A stretch of DNA of 64,000 nt, taken from positions 71,218 through 135,217 of the forward strand of contig CAYOWK010000004.1 of the NCBI GenBank assembly GCA_964407665.1, written 5' to 3'. This DNA comes from CAYOWK01 sp964407665 (lineage in GTDB: Bacteria; Pseudomonadota; Alphaproteobacteria; Caulobacterales; Hyphomonadaceae). The position numbers and the translations under genes are program-made. Positions 41,718-51,284 of this stretch are shown piece after piece (position 1 is the first letter of the stretch; every line of letters begins with the position of its first letter). The notes under the pieces are model-generated. The model was not told the DNA's origin. It did no database searches and worked only from the letters and a program-made list of their open reading frames with translations.

Positions 41718-43400
41718 ATGTCCAACCAACCCGATACCGGGGTCGCCCTGGCAAGCCGCATTGCGGCTGCCAGCACCGATTATCTGAGTTCAGGGCCGGT
41801 GTTTGACGCCATTGTTGTCGGAGCAGGGGCTGCGGGCGGACTTGCCGCCATGGAACTGACCCGCGCCGGTCTGCGTGTGCTGACGCTGGACGCAGGCTGG
41901 ACCAAGACCCTGACAGCGGCGCCGTACAACACTCTGACCCAGGGTCTGGTGCGAACCCTCGCTGACCCAAAATGGTACAGCATCCTGCCCGCGCGCGTGA
42001 CGAATGTGGGCCGCAAGGTGCTGCGCGCCGCCGGCAAGGTCCGCCAGCCGATCCAGAGCAAGTGCTTTGCATGGATGATGTCGCCCGAGGCTTTCGTGGA
42101 CGACCGCGATGCACCTTATGAAACCGACCCGGAAGCGCGCTTCCACTGGTTCCGCGCCCGCCAGCTCGGTGGCCGGATGACGATCCGCGGCCACGGCCGC
42201 CAGTACTACCGTCTTTCCAACCAGGACTTTGCCGCCAATGGCGATGGCCGCCCGGTCTGGCCGCTGTCGCCGGGCGAGATGGCCGTCTGGTATGAGCATG
42301 TCGAGAAGATGCTGAAGCTGGAGGGCGGGGCCGAACCCAGCATCCACCAGCCGCAGAGCATTCTGGCGAGCCATTTCGCGCCCTCGCCTGCCGAGGCCGA
42401 CATGGTGGAGCTGCTCCGCAAGCGCTGGCCCGGCGCCTCGCCCGTGTTTGGCCAGTTTGCAGCGCCCCTCAATTCGCTGGAGAGGGCCGCCGAGACCAAC
42501 CGTCTCTGGGTGCGCCAGGGCGCTGTCGTGCGCCATGTGACCTGTGGCGAACCTCACGCGCCGAAGACCGTATCGTGGTTTGACTGCGAGACGCAGTCCG
42601 AGATGAAGGCGCGCGCGCCGCTGGTGTTCCTGTGCGCCTCCACGATCGAGACAACCCGCATCCTGATGTCGTCCAGCGCGCCCGGTGCGCCCGATGGCAT
42701 CGGCAAGCGGTCCGGTGTTCTGGGGCGCGGGCTGATGGACCATGTCATGGTCAGCGGCGACGGCGTCGGCCCGGCCTTGCCTGGCGGCTTCGAACCGATG
42801 ACGACCGGCCGGACAGTGTTCCTGCCGCGCTTCGACCTTCGCGACGGTCCCGGACCCTCCGGCATACCGTTTGGCGTTCAGGTCTACCGCTCCTCGCTGG
42901 GCCGCAAGGCTTCCAACTTCACCGGCGTTGCCTTCGCCGAGATGGCGCCGAACCCCGAAAACCGCGTTGAACTGCATCCGACCCGCAAGGACCGGTTCGG
43001 CAACCCGCTCTTGCGGATCGTCTGCCGTCATTCGGAATCCGAACTGGCTGTGGCGAAGGAACAGTCCAACGCCATCCGCGAGATTGCCGATATTGCGAAG
43101 GTCAAGCTCCACAGGCTGGATACGGGGCCGGCGACGCCCGGGGCTGCGATGCATGAATGCGGCACCGCCCGCATGGGATCGACGCCGGAGACCTCGGTGC
43201 TGAACCCCTGGAACGAAGCGTGGGATGCGCCCGGCCTCTATGTGACCGATGCTGCAAGCTTCCCGACGCAGGGTATCCAGAACCCGACGCTGACCATCAA
43301 GGCGCTGACGGCGCGGGCGGTGGCGAGAGCGACGGGCGCAAGCGTGCAGGGTCTGCCCGTGCAACACATGCAAGACACGACGTGGGCGGCGGCAGGCTGA
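41718..43400 (+). CDS. GMC-family FAD oxidoreductase
   Basis: 560 residues from the ATG at 41718 (a GTG 21 bases earlier is less likely). N-terminal FAD-binding motif FDAIVVGAGAAGGLAAMELTRAG, RGHGRQYYRLSNQDF, and the C-terminal HECGTARMGSTPETSVLNPWNEAWDAPGLYVTDAASFPTQGIQNPTLTIKAL with the conserved catalytic His. This is the choline/glucose/alcohol dehydrogenase family; the substrate cannot be told. No signal peptide is visible. No cytochrome partner is adjacent. The 287 bp before it (shared with the divergent Acs-like gene) hold no other gene that I can see. Confidence 0.88.
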   Translation: MSNQPDTGVALASRIAAASTDYLSSGPVFDAIVVGAGAAGGLAAMELTRAGLRVLTLDAGWTKTLTAAPYNTLTQGLVRTLADPKWYSILPARVTNVGRKVLRAAGKVRQPIQSKCFAWMMSPEAFVDDRDAPYETDPEARFHWFRARQLGGRMTIRGHGRQYYRLSNQDFAANGDGRPVWPLSPGEMAVWYEHVEKMLKLEGGAEPSIHQPQSILASHFAPSPAEADMVELLRKRWPGASPVFGQFAAPLNSLERAAETNRLWVRQGAVVRHVTCGEPHAPKTVSWFDCETQSEMKARAPLVFLCASTIETTRILMSSSAPGAPDGIGKRSGVLGRGLMDHVMVSGDGVGPALPGGFEPMTTGRTVFLPRFDLRDGPGPSGIPFGVQVYRSSLGRKASNFTGVAFAEMAPNPENRVELHPTRKDRFGNPLLRIVCRHSESELAVAKEQSNAIREIADIAKVKLHRLDTGPATPGAAMHECGTARMGSTPETSVLNPWNEAWDAPGLYVTDAASFPTQGIQNPTLTIKALTARAVARATGASVQGLPVQHMQDTTWAAAG

Positions 43401-43424
43401 GAGCTGACGGCCCCTGATGGGGGC

Positions 43425-44315
43425 TCAAGCCCGCAGTGCGGCCGCAGCAGGCACGTCGGGGTCCGTGTCCGAACGTCCTGGAACGAAGTCCAAGCCTGCC
43501 AGCTTCATGCTGAAGGAGGCGAGGCCGCCTGACAGGTCTCGAAGTCCCCGAGAATAATCAAGCAGGTTGCCGAGCGGCGCGCGTCCAGTGACGAGTGATG
43601 TGTTTTCGTCGCGCGGCGCGATCCGGAATGTGCCGCGCCGACTGTTGAGGTCGCCAACGACTGAGCCGATGCAGTCCTCGGGGGTCGTGATCTCCACATC
43701 CATGATGGGCTCGACTATCAACACCCACGGTTCAAGACTGCGAAGGATTGCCCGCGTGGCGATCTCAAAGGCCAACGGACTGGAATGGACCGGATGGTGA
43801 TCGCCATCGAGCAGGGTCGCCTTCACGCCGATGATCTGGCAGCCCAGTGTCGGGCCAGATTGCATTTTCAACCGAAAGGCGCGCTCGATTGCGGGCAGGT
43901 ACTCGGCCGGAACCGCGTCCTCTGCGGCCTCGTTGACGAAGATGCACTCTGCTTCCGATCGAGGTTCGAACCGGAGTCTGAGGCGGGCATACTGAGTGGT
44001 GGCGCCGACGGATATCGAGTGTGTGTGCTCAAGTTCGACTGATTCAGAAAGTGCTTCGGCGTAAACGACCTGCAGCCCTGTCGCCCAAAGGTCTGCGGCG
44101 ATTTCCGAAAGCGCCGCGGCGACGAAACGTTCAAGTTGGTCGATGCCGCCACTTCTGATGACGAGGGGGTCTGCCACCGAGTTCTGGCTGATCTCCACAT
44201 CGCTGTAGTGACCTGCCAGTGCCTGAAGTCTGGAGGCGAGCAAGAGGGGCTCCTTACCCCACCTCGTCGCGATCACGATCTGCAGCGGCTTGTAGTGGTC
44301 GGGAATGCCCAGCAT
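43425..44315 (-). CDS. EF-G paralogue without GTPase domain (domains III-V)
   Basis: The 296-residue product aligns with the C-terminal half of elongation factor G. Residues about 10-95 resemble domain III (KPLQIVIATRWGKEPLLLASRLQAL), 96-210 domain IV (VELEHTHSIS...YARLRLRFEP, VPAEYLPAIERAFRLKMQSGPTLG, LLDGDHHPVHSSPLAFEIATRAI) and 211-280 domain V (IVEPIMDVEITTPEDCIGSVVGDLNSRRG, PLGNLLDYSRGLRDLSGG). There is no G domain or domain II, and no such ORF upstream (fpr ends 87 bp away). The tip loop THKKQSGG of true EF-G is changed to THSISVGA. The gene looks somewhat less GC-rich than its neighbours. Function unknown; ribosome binding is a guess. Confidence 0.85.
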   Translation of the reverse strand: MLGIPDHYKPLQIVIATRWGKEPLLLASRLQALAGHYSDVEISQNSVADPLVIRSGGIDQLERFVAAALSEIAADLWATGLQVVYAEALSESVELEHTHSISVGATTQYARLRLRFEPRSEAECIFVNEAAEDAVPAEYLPAIERAFRLKMQSGPTLGCQIIGVKATLLDGDHHPVHSSPLAFEIATRAILRSLEPWVLIVEPIMDVEITTPEDCIGSVVGDLNSRRGTFRIAPRDENTSLVTGRAPLGNLLDYSRGLRDLSGGLASFSMKLAGLDFVPGRSDTDPDVPAAAALRA

Positions 44316-44402
44316 GGCGCGCCTTTGGAAGCTGAACTCCGCTACGTTACGGAGTTCGCAGCCTGTACGTCACTTACAGGGCCGGCAAGCCTCCGGTCCG
44401 CG

Positions 44403-45203
44403 TCAGCCGACAAACGCCTTCTCGACGACGAACTCGGCCGGCTTCGCGTTCGAGCCTTCGGTGAGGCCGAAGGTTTCGACCAGCGCCTTGGTGTCGTTGA
44501 TCATGTCCAGCGAGCCGCAGATCATGACGCGATCGACTTCCGGGTTCAGCGGCTCGACGCCGAGGTCCGCGAAGAGGCGGCCGGTCTTGATGCAATCGGT
44601 GATGCGCAGCTGGTTCGGCCAGGGCTCGCGGGTTACGGTCGTGTAATGGACGAGCTGGCCGGCGAACTCGCCGCAGAGCGGATCGTCTTTAAGGTTGGCC
44701 ACCAGATCCTGGCCGTACTTGAGTTCCGCCACTTCGCGCGTCGTGTGACAGAGGATGACCTGATCGAAGCGGGCATAGGTGTCCGGGTCGCGGATAATGC
44801 TGGCGAAAGGGGCGACGCCCGTGCCGGTTGAGAAGAGGTAGAGGCGCTTGCCAGGAGTCAGGGCGTCGTGGACCAGCGTGCCCACGGATTTGCGGCCCAG
44901 CAGCACCTTGTCGCCGGGCTGGATGGCCTGCAGGCGGGAGGTCAGCGGGCCGTCGGGCACCTTGATCGAGAAGAATTCGAGTTCCTCGTCCCAGGACGGG
45001 CTGGCGATGGAATAGGCGCGCAGGAGCGGCTTTCCGTTCTCCTGCTCAAGGCCGATCATCACGAACTCGCCCGAGCGGAAGCGGAAGGCCGCAGGCCGCG
45101 TGATCCGGAAGGAAAACAGGCGGTCGGTGTAGTGATGGACCGTCAGCACCGTCTCTTCGGTGGGGGCGTTCGGTGAACGTGCGACGTTCTGTGCGGCTTC
45201 CAT
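44403..45203 (-). CDS. fpr: ferredoxin/flavodoxin-NADP reductase Fpr
   Basis: 266 residues: FAD-binding RAYSIASPSWDEELEFFSIKVPDGPLTSRL, phosphate loop FSTGTGVAPFASIIRDP, ILCHTTREVAEL, GSLDMINDT and the C-terminal FVVEKAFVG, as in bacterial Fpr of the Azotobacter type. It passes electrons between NADP(H) and ferredoxin or flavodoxin. Transcribed alone. Confidence 0.95.
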   Translation of the reverse strand: MEAAQNVARSPNAPTEETVLTVHHYTDRLFSFRITRPAAFRFRSGEFVMIGLEQENGKPLLRAYSIASPSWDEELEFFSIKVPDGPLTSRLQAIQPGDKVLLGRKSVGTLVHDALTPGKRLYLFSTGTGVAPFASIIRDPDTYARFDQVILCHTTREVAELKYGQDLVANLKDDPLCGEFAGQLVHYTTVTREPWPNQLRITDCIKTGRLFADLGVEPLNPEVDRVMICGSLDMINDTKALVETFGLTEGSNAKPAEFVVEKAFVG

Positions 45204-45518
45204 GGATGCTTCCAGCGGTTCGGACGGCTTTTGCGACGCGCGCGGGGGGACACGTGCGGTCTGGACCTAGAGACGGGCCCGGCAAATTGCAACTAATGCC
45301 AGCGTTTAGGCCGCAGGCAGGGATGGGCTGCAACCTGCGGGAACGCCAAAATCCGGGCGTTTTCGGGTGAATGACGCTGGATTGACCGGGCAATCGCCCA
45401 AGCACAGCCCTTGCAGCTTGCCCTTCACGGCGGCGAGCGGGCATTGTAGCCCGCTGGCCTGAAACGGTCGGAGCCGCCTGAAGGCTCAGGCGCCATGTCA
45501 TAAGGAGGCGAAGCGCCC
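45204..45518. other. 315-bp gap between fpr and the membrane-fusion gene
   Basis: Divergent promoter region without a gene that I can support. It holds a CCGCAGG/CCTGCGG dyad (45311-45317 with 45334-45340). No known operator was recognised. Confidence 0.4.
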
Positions 45519-46634
45519 TTGTCGCGCTGGCTGGTCATAGTCGGAGGAGCGGTCGCCTTTGTGGCGATCCTGTTCGGTATCCGCGCCACCATGGTGGGGC
45601 GGGACACGATTGCGACCGTGCGCGCCGAGACGGTGCCGACGCTGGACAAGCCGGTCTCGCAGGCGCTGACGGGCAAGGACGGCATGCCGGTCGTGGTGCT
45701 GCGCTCGGTCGCCGAGGTGCGGCCGCTCTATGTGTCGCTCAGCGGACGGACCGAGGCGGTGCGGACCGTCACCGTGAAGTCCGAGGCGGCCGGGACCGTG
45801 CAGACTGTCGAGGCGACGGTCGGGCGGATTGTGGCCAAGGGCGACCTGCTGTGCGGGCTCGACATGGTGGGCGCCGGCGCGAAGGTGCGCGAGGCCGAGG
45901 CCGAGGCGCGCGCGCAGGAGCTGAAATTCAACGCGGCGAAGGAGCTGGTCGAGAAGGGCTGGGCGGCGCCGGCGCGGCTGCAGAGCGCGCGGGCAGGGCT
46001 CGATGCAGCGCAGGCAGCGCTGCAGGTGGCGCGCAACGAATTGTCGAAGACGCAGATCCGGGCGCCCTTCCGGGGCGTGCTGGAGCGGCGGATCGCGGAT
46101 GTCGGCGAATTCCTGGGCCCCGGCGATCCGTGCGGCGTGGTGGTGCAGCTCGATCCGATCCTGGTGGTAGCCGAGGCGACCGAGCAGAATGCAGGGCGGA
46201 TCCGCGTGGATGCTCCCGCGCGGCTGCGGCTGTCGGACGGCGCCGAGACCCGCGGCCATGTCCGCTATATCGCCAAGACGGCCGATCCGACGACGCGCGC
46301 CTGGCGGGTCGAGGTGGAGCTGGCGAACGAGGATGGCGCGATCCCGGTGGGGCGCGTGGCCGAGGTTCGCATCCAGACTGGACAGGGAGATGCGCACCGG
46401 GTGAAGCCGGAGCTGCTGACGCTTGACGAGTCCGGGCGGATCGGACTGCGCTATCTCGATGTGGGCGGCGTGGTGAGTTTCATTCCGGCGGATGTGGTGG
46501 ATGAATCGCCCGATGGCGTGTGGATCGCCGGGCTGCCGCGGGAGGCGCTGATCGTGGCCGAGGGGCAGGACGGTGTGAAGCCGGGCATCCGCGCAACGCC
46601 CGTGTTCAGCGAGAACGTTCCAAAGGGCCCCTGA
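45519..46634 (+). CDS. RND-type periplasmic adaptor (HlyD/AcrA family)
   Basis: 371 residues: an N-terminal membrane helix (about 5-22), beta-barrel and lipoyl half (SGRTEAVRTVTVKSEAAGTVQTVEATVGRIVAKGDLLCGLD), a helical hairpin (EAEARAQELKFNAAKELVEKGWAAPARLQSARAGLDAAQAALQVARNELSKTQIRAPFRGVLERR), then beta domains. The start is a TTG at 45519, ten bases after AAGGAGG; no ATG fits. Such adaptors join an RND pump to an outer-membrane channel, but no pump or TolC gene follows (the next gene is on the other strand). Confidence 0.87.
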   Translation: MSRWLVIVGGAVAFVAILFGIRATMVGRDTIATVRAETVPTLDKPVSQALTGKDGMPVVVLRSVAEVRPLYVSLSGRTEAVRTVTVKSEAAGTVQTVEATVGRIVAKGDLLCGLDMVGAGAKVREAEAEARAQELKFNAAKELVEKGWAAPARLQSARAGLDAAQAALQVARNELSKTQIRAPFRGVLERRIADVGEFLGPGDPCGVVVQLDPILVVAEATEQNAGRIRVDAPARLRLSDGAETRGHVRYIAKTADPTTRAWRVEVELANEDGAIPVGRVAEVRIQTGQGDAHRVKPELLTLDESGRIGLRYLDVGGVVSFIPADVVDESPDGVWIAGLPREALIVAEGQDGVKPGIRATPVFSENVPKGP

Positions 46635-46705
46635 ACCCGATGTAGAACCGATCGCATTCAGGATCCGTCATCCTGCATGCGTGAACCGGCTAGATTTCAA
46701 GGGCT

Positions 46706-48256
46706 CTAGTCTTCCCGCTGGCCTTCAAAGCGCGCTTCATATTCGACCGTGCGGGGCAGCGGCGTGTAGCCGGAGGCCAGATAGAGCTTCATCCGGCGTT
46801 CCTTGTACGGGCCGAGCGCCACAACGAAATCTCCCAGCGGTTCGATGGACTGGAAGTCGGCGCGGATGCGGGGCCGGAAATTGGGGCGCATGCTGACGAT
46901 CAGGACCTTTGCGTCCTCGCCCGGCTGCATGGTTCCGGCCTGTTCGGCGAAGTTGTGCGCGCCCTCCAGGAGGCGCCAGGAGCGAAGCGGCGGCGTGGCG
47001 AGGTCGTGGCTGTAATAATCCAGCCCGTGCCAGACTTCGCGCTCGTCGGTCATGACCGCTGTGGCGCCCTGTTCGCGGGCGATGTCGGCCAGCCTGACTG
47101 CGGTTTCATCCCATCCCCGGACCCGCTTGAAGGCGTTGGCGAGGCCTACAGAATCCCAGACGGGCGGCGGCAGGACGGCGATGCCGAGGAAGATGGCCCC
47201 GACACAGGCGTTGAGCGCGGCTCCGCCCCGGATCCATGCGCCCCAGCGTGCGCGCGTCACCCAGGACGCCAGCAGGACGGCGGCTGCAGGGTAGGCCGAG
47301 GCCGCCCAGTTGCCATGGGCGCGGGCGATAACCGCCTGAACGGCGATGATGCCGAGCGGCAGTGCCACAAACACCAGCAGCCAGAGCTGGCGCGCGCGCG
47401 TCTCCTTGTCAGCCTTGTGGATCAGCAACGCGGCGGCGGCCATCAGCGCGACGAAGGTGACGGGGCCGAACACGCCCATCTGGTCGGTGATGTATTTGGG
47501 CAGATGGTCGAAGTTGAGGGAGGCTTTCTCCCAGTCCGTGTTGTCGGCTGTGTGGCTGACAGTCGCGAAATCGTTGGCGGCGTTCCAGATCATGTTGGGC
47601 GCGAGCACGGCCGCGAGGCCCGCCAGCGCCGCCAGCCCGGAGACCGACAGGAGGGCGCGGCGCATCGGGGGATCGATGAGCGCCACCAGAACGGCCCCAC
47701 CCAGCAGATATAGGCCAGCATATTTGGCGAGGGTGGCAAGACCGAGCAGGACGCCGAAAAGGAGGCCGTTGACGAGGTTTGGGGTCTCCCGCATGCGCCA
47801 GAGGAAATAGAGACCGCCCGACCAGAGGGGCAGAAGCAGCGCGTCCGTCGACATGATGGTCGAGGATAGCCAGACACCCGGCATGACGGCGTAGAGAATG
47901 GCCGACCAGACGCCCACGGGATGCGAGAACATCCGCCGCCCGAGCAGGAACAGGGCCCAGGCCCCAAGGCCATGCGCGATCGGGGCGGCGAGCCGTATCG
48001 CCCACTCGCCATTGCCAAAGAGGCCGGTGGTCAGGGCGATTGTCCAGGCAATCAGGGGCGGCTTGGAATAATAGCCCCAGTCCAGTTCGCGCGACCAGCG
48101 CCAGTACTGCGCCTCGTCAGGCCCCAGCTCCACGGCGGTCGTGATGATCGCGACGATCCGGACAGCGACCAGAACGGCGATGCCGATCGCCAGATTGCGC
48201 GCGGTGAGCGCATCCAGCCGAGCCGCCGGGTTCGTACCGCCTGCCATCGTGTCCAA
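46706..48256 (-). CDS. GT39 (ArnT/PMT-like) glycosyltransferase
   Basis: 516 residues with about ten membrane helices. The N-terminal loop ELGPDEAQYWRWSRELDWGYYSKPPLIAW carries the Asp-Glu pair typical of ArnT/GT39 enzymes, which move a sugar from a polyprenyl phosphate onto lipid A, protein or glycan in the periplasm. LSSTIMSTDALLLPLWSGGLYFLWR is a second family block. A soluble C-terminal part follows residue 370. Acceptor unknown; no sugar-biosynthesis gene is near. Confidence 0.88.
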   Translation of the reverse strand: MDTMAGGTNPAARLDALTARNLAIGIAVLVAVRIVAIITTAVELGPDEAQYWRWSRELDWGYYSKPPLIAWTIALTTGLFGNGEWAIRLAAPIAHGLGAWALFLLGRRMFSHPVGVWSAILYAVMPGVWLSSTIMSTDALLLPLWSGGLYFLWRMRETPNLVNGLLFGVLLGLATLAKYAGLYLLGGAVLVALIDPPMRRALLSVSGLAALAGLAAVLAPNMIWNAANDFATVSHTADNTDWEKASLNFDHLPKYITDQMGVFGPVTFVALMAAAALLIHKADKETRARQLWLLVFVALPLGIIAVQAVIARAHGNWAASAYPAAAVLLASWVTRARWGAWIRGGAALNACVGAIFLGIAVLPPPVWDSVGLANAFKRVRGWDETAVRLADIAREQGATAVMTDEREVWHGLDYYSHDLATPPLRSWRLLEGAHNFAEQAGTMQPGEDAKVLIVSMRPNFRPRIRADFQSIEPLGDFVVALGPYKERRMKLYLASGYTPLPRTVEYEARFEGQRED

Positions 48257-48330
48257 CCCTTCGGAGGCGAGTCGCTTCAGTTTGGTCCCCTATAAAGGGT
48301 TAGCTCCCTCTTGGGCGACCGGCAAATGAA

Positions 48331-48359
48331 GAGGGCGGACCGCATGGCGGCCCGCCCTC
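48331..48359 (-). terminator. terminator hairpin after the TonB receptor gene
   Basis: A 13-bp stem with one mismatch (48331-48343 with 48347-48359) and 3-nt loop, about 30 bases after the receptor stop on the minus strand; the following T-run is short (TTCATTT). Confidence 0.65.
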
Positions 48360-48388
48360 CCAGACTGCACTTGATTTGCTCAGAAAGA

Positions 48389-51007
48389 CTAGAAGCCAAC
48401 CCGCAGCGAAACCGAAGCCGTACGCGGCGCTCCGATGTTGGCGAACGGCGTGCTGGCCGCATAGACTTGGCCGACTGTAGAGTTTGTCTGGCTGCTGATC
48501 GAGCCGTAGTAGCGCTCGTCGAACACGTTGTTGACGTTGACGCGGACCGACGTGTTCTCGAAGCCGAGACCCTCGAGGCTGTAGCGGGCGTCGAAGTCGA
48601 CCAGCGTGTAGGCGTCCACCGACTGGTCGTTGGTGTCGGTCACGAAGCGCTCGTCCACGTACTTGGCCTGCAGGCCGAACTGCAGATCCTGGATCGGACG
48701 GAATTCGAGGCGGGTCGAGAAGGTCCACTCGGGAGTTTCAGCGATCTTCTTGCCTTTTGTCGGCGTGAAGATGGCGACGCCGCCCGAGGTGCGACCGGTC
48801 TGGATGTCGGACTGGACTTCGCTGTCGTTCCAGGACGCCGTCAGATAGGCCGACAGCATGTCGACGGGCGACCAGCCAACCGAGGCGTCGACGCCCTGCT
48901 GCTTCACTTCACCGACGTTGCGGTCGATGTTGATGCCGAGATCCTGGTCGAAGGACGACACGATCCGGTTCTGGAACGTGGTGTTCCAGTAGGCGACCGA
49001 GCCTTGCAGGTTGCCGCCGTTGTAGCGGTAGCCGCCTTCGATGGTCTGGCTGGTTTCGGGCTCGGCAACGCTGCTCGTGAACGGCGAGATGCTCGTTGCG
49101 GTCGCGTTCCGGAAGACCGTGTAGAGGTTGTCCGTGCGCGGCAGCGAGGTCGACTCGGCGTAGCTGGCGAAGAACTGGCTGTCGCCGAGGAAGTAGCTGG
49201 CGCCGACGTTGGGGAGGATGGCGTCATACTCTACTTCCCGCTCGTAGGGCGCGATGAACTGCGTCGTGCCCCCTGCGAACGTCACGTTCCCGTTTGCAAG
49301 CGTGGCGTTTGGCGTTTCAGTCGTGCATCGGACGTTGGTCGAGCCGTTCTGCGAGTAGCAGTACTGGTTGAGCTCGCGTTTGAAGAACGGCGCACGCAGA
49401 CCGATGTTCACGGCCAGGTTGTCGTTGAGGAAGTTGCCGCGGTACTCGACGCTGAGCTGGTTGAGCAGGGCGATCGAGAAGCGGTCACGGTTCTGGAGCT
49501 TGATGCCGTCGGCGGTCAGGAGGGGGGTGCCGCTCTGACCATCCTTGCCGCCGAAGTAGTCGTCATAGATTGCCTGGTCGCCATTGACCTGAACGAAGCC
49601 GAAGTCGCCGGTCTGGCGATGGCGGCCATAGTCCAGCGTGTAACCACCACGGATCAGGTGATCGTCGTTCAGCTCCCAGATCAGCGAGGACAGGAGGCCG
49701 TAACGGCGGGTGTTGGTGTTGGACGGGTTCATGACGCGGACGAGGTCGTTCAGATCGCCGTCGTTGTTGAGGTCAACGCCGTTAAACACGCCGTTTGCCG
49801 AGATCGCCCGCGAGCCAAGCAGCTGACGTGTCGCCGCCGGGCAGTTGGCGGCTGTGTTGCTGGTCGAGGAGCTGTTGCAGCTTTCCCACAGGGTCGTGTT
49901 CTGCGTGCCGCCGTTGGCCAGCACGTACTGGAAGGACGGGTCGATGGTCAGCGTGATGCTGTCGCCGAAGGAGAATTTCGACTGGCCACGGATGTTGCCG
50001 GTGTTCGACGGGTTGACCCGCAGGCCGTAGTAGCCGCGCGTTGCGCCGTTCTCGGTGTTTTCCGCGACGTCGATATCGCCGGCGAAGCCCGTACGGGTCG
50101 TGACGGTGTCCGGGCGGTAGGTCGGGCGGAAGTCAAGCTCCCAGCCGAGCGGGTTCGTCTGAACTTCAGGCAGGAAACCGGTCGCAAAGGTTCCGTTCGC
50201 GTTCACGCGGCCAAGGTTGGCGGAGTAGTAGTTGTTGTTGCGGTTCTGGTTCCAGTGGAAGGCAACACTGACGAAGTCCGAACCATCGCCGATCGGCTGA
50301 TAGATCTTGGCGTTGTACTGGAGCTTCTCGAGTTCGCCCTTGCCCTTGAACTTGTCGTAGTTCTGGTAGGACAGCGAAGCCCAGGCCTTGGTGCCGCCCG
50401 GATAGATTTCGCCGGTGTCCACGAAGAACATGTAGCGGTTGTAGTTGAAGTCGCCGTGCGTCAGCTGGGCAAAGCCGTGGAACTCGTCGCTCGGCGTGCG
50501 GCTGGAGAAGTTGATCGTGCCGCCGGTCGAGGCAGCGGTCGGGCTGTCGACGTCGGTCGCGCCGGTGTTGACCTGGGCCGAGGAGATCAGCTCGTTGTCG
50601 AGCAGCTGGTTGGTGAAGGTGGCGTAGTTGCCAGTGTCGTTGAGCGGCATGCCGTCGAAGGTCAGGGCGACGCGGTTGCCGTCGAAGCCGTGCAGGCGGA
50701 TGTTGCCGCCCGAGGTGCCGTAGGGGTCGTTGTTGGTGAAGTTGAGGCCCGGCGTGACGACGGCGAGGGTGTCGATGATCGTCTGACCCGGCGTCTGGGT
50801 CTCGATGAGCTCCTGCGTGATCGTCACGCGGTTCTTGGCTTCTGTCTGGGCCTGGATGCCAGCGACGTCAGCAGGGCCCGACTGGCCGGTGACGACGATG
50901 GTCTCGACAGCGGTCGACGCGGTCGACTGCGCGTGCGCGGCTCCGGCGGCGATAAAGTTGCCGACCAGTGCCGAAGTCGCCAGGAAGGCGAGCTTGTAGG
51001 ATTTCAT
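48389..51007 (-). CDS. TonB-dependent outer-membrane receptor
   Basis: 872 residues from the ATG at 51007 (AAGGGG upstream). Signal peptide (cleavage after GAAHAQ), TonB-box-like VETIVVTGQ, plug domain (about 45-170, GGNIRLHGFDGNRVALTFDGMPLNDTG) and a 22-strand barrel that ends in Phe (TASVSLRVGF). VRVNVNNVFDERYYGSISS is the usual last-strands block. It imports a scarce nutrient (iron complex, vitamin or glycan) that cannot be named. No regulator or TonB/ExbBD gene is next to it. Confidence 0.93.
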   Translation of the reverse strand: MKSYKLAFLATSALVGNFIAAGAAHAQSTASTAVETIVVTGQSGPADVAGIQAQTEAKNRVTITQELIETQTPGQTIIDTLAVVTPGLNFTNNDPYGTSGGNIRLHGFDGNRVALTFDGMPLNDTGNYATFTNQLLDNELISSAQVNTGATDVDSPTAASTGGTINFSSRTPSDEFHGFAQLTHGDFNYNRYMFFVDTGEIYPGGTKAWASLSYQNYDKFKGKGELEKLQYNAKIYQPIGDGSDFVSVAFHWNQNRNNNYYSANLGRVNANGTFATGFLPEVQTNPLGWELDFRPTYRPDTVTTRTGFAGDIDVAENTENGATRGYYGLRVNPSNTGNIRGQSKFSFGDSITLTIDPSFQYVLANGGTQNTTLWESCNSSSTSNTAANCPAATRQLLGSRAISANGVFNGVDLNNDGDLNDLVRVMNPSNTNTRRYGLLSSLIWELNDDHLIRGGYTLDYGRHRQTGDFGFVQVNGDQAIYDDYFGGKDGQSGTPLLTADGIKLQNRDRFSIALLNQLSVEYRGNFLNDNLAVNIGLRAPFFKRELNQYCYSQNGSTNVRCTTETPNATLANGNVTFAGGTTQFIAPYEREVEYDAILPNVGASYFLGDSQFFASYAESTSLPRTDNLYTVFRNATATSISPFTSSVAEPETSQTIEGGYRYNGGNLQGSVAYWNTTFQNRIVSSFDQDLGINIDRNVGEVKQQGVDASVGWSPVDMLSAYLTASWNDSEVQSDIQTGRTSGGVAIFTPTKGKKIAETPEWTFSTRLEFRPIQDLQFGLQAKYVDERFVTDTNDQSVDAYTLVDFDARYSLEGLGFENTSVRVNVNNVFDERYYGSISSQTNSTVGQVYAASTPFANIGAPRTASVSLRVGF

Positions 51008-51284
51008 CAAAGACCCCTTTTTTGGAACGGCCCACATCCCAACTGCCGTCGGCGCCGCTTATGCCGCCGCCTTAGCCCCGGTATAAGAAGGTTTCTTGAC
51101 GCCCATCCGGATTCCGTCCGGTTGCCGAAATGTGTGGCGCTGAATCCTCACGATTCTCCCGCGGATGAGGCAAAACCTTGCACGAATCCGCCGACGCCGG
51201 TGCGACCGGCGCCGCGCGTTGTCGCAGGTTGCTGAAAATTCGAGCGCCCTTGTTCCGTCACGCGGGGATGGTAGAGCCCGTGGC

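Noticed and set aside
45271..45290. FlbD-type site CCCGGCAAATTGC before fpr
   Set aside because: Only one half of the dyad is present and the gene is not flagellar.
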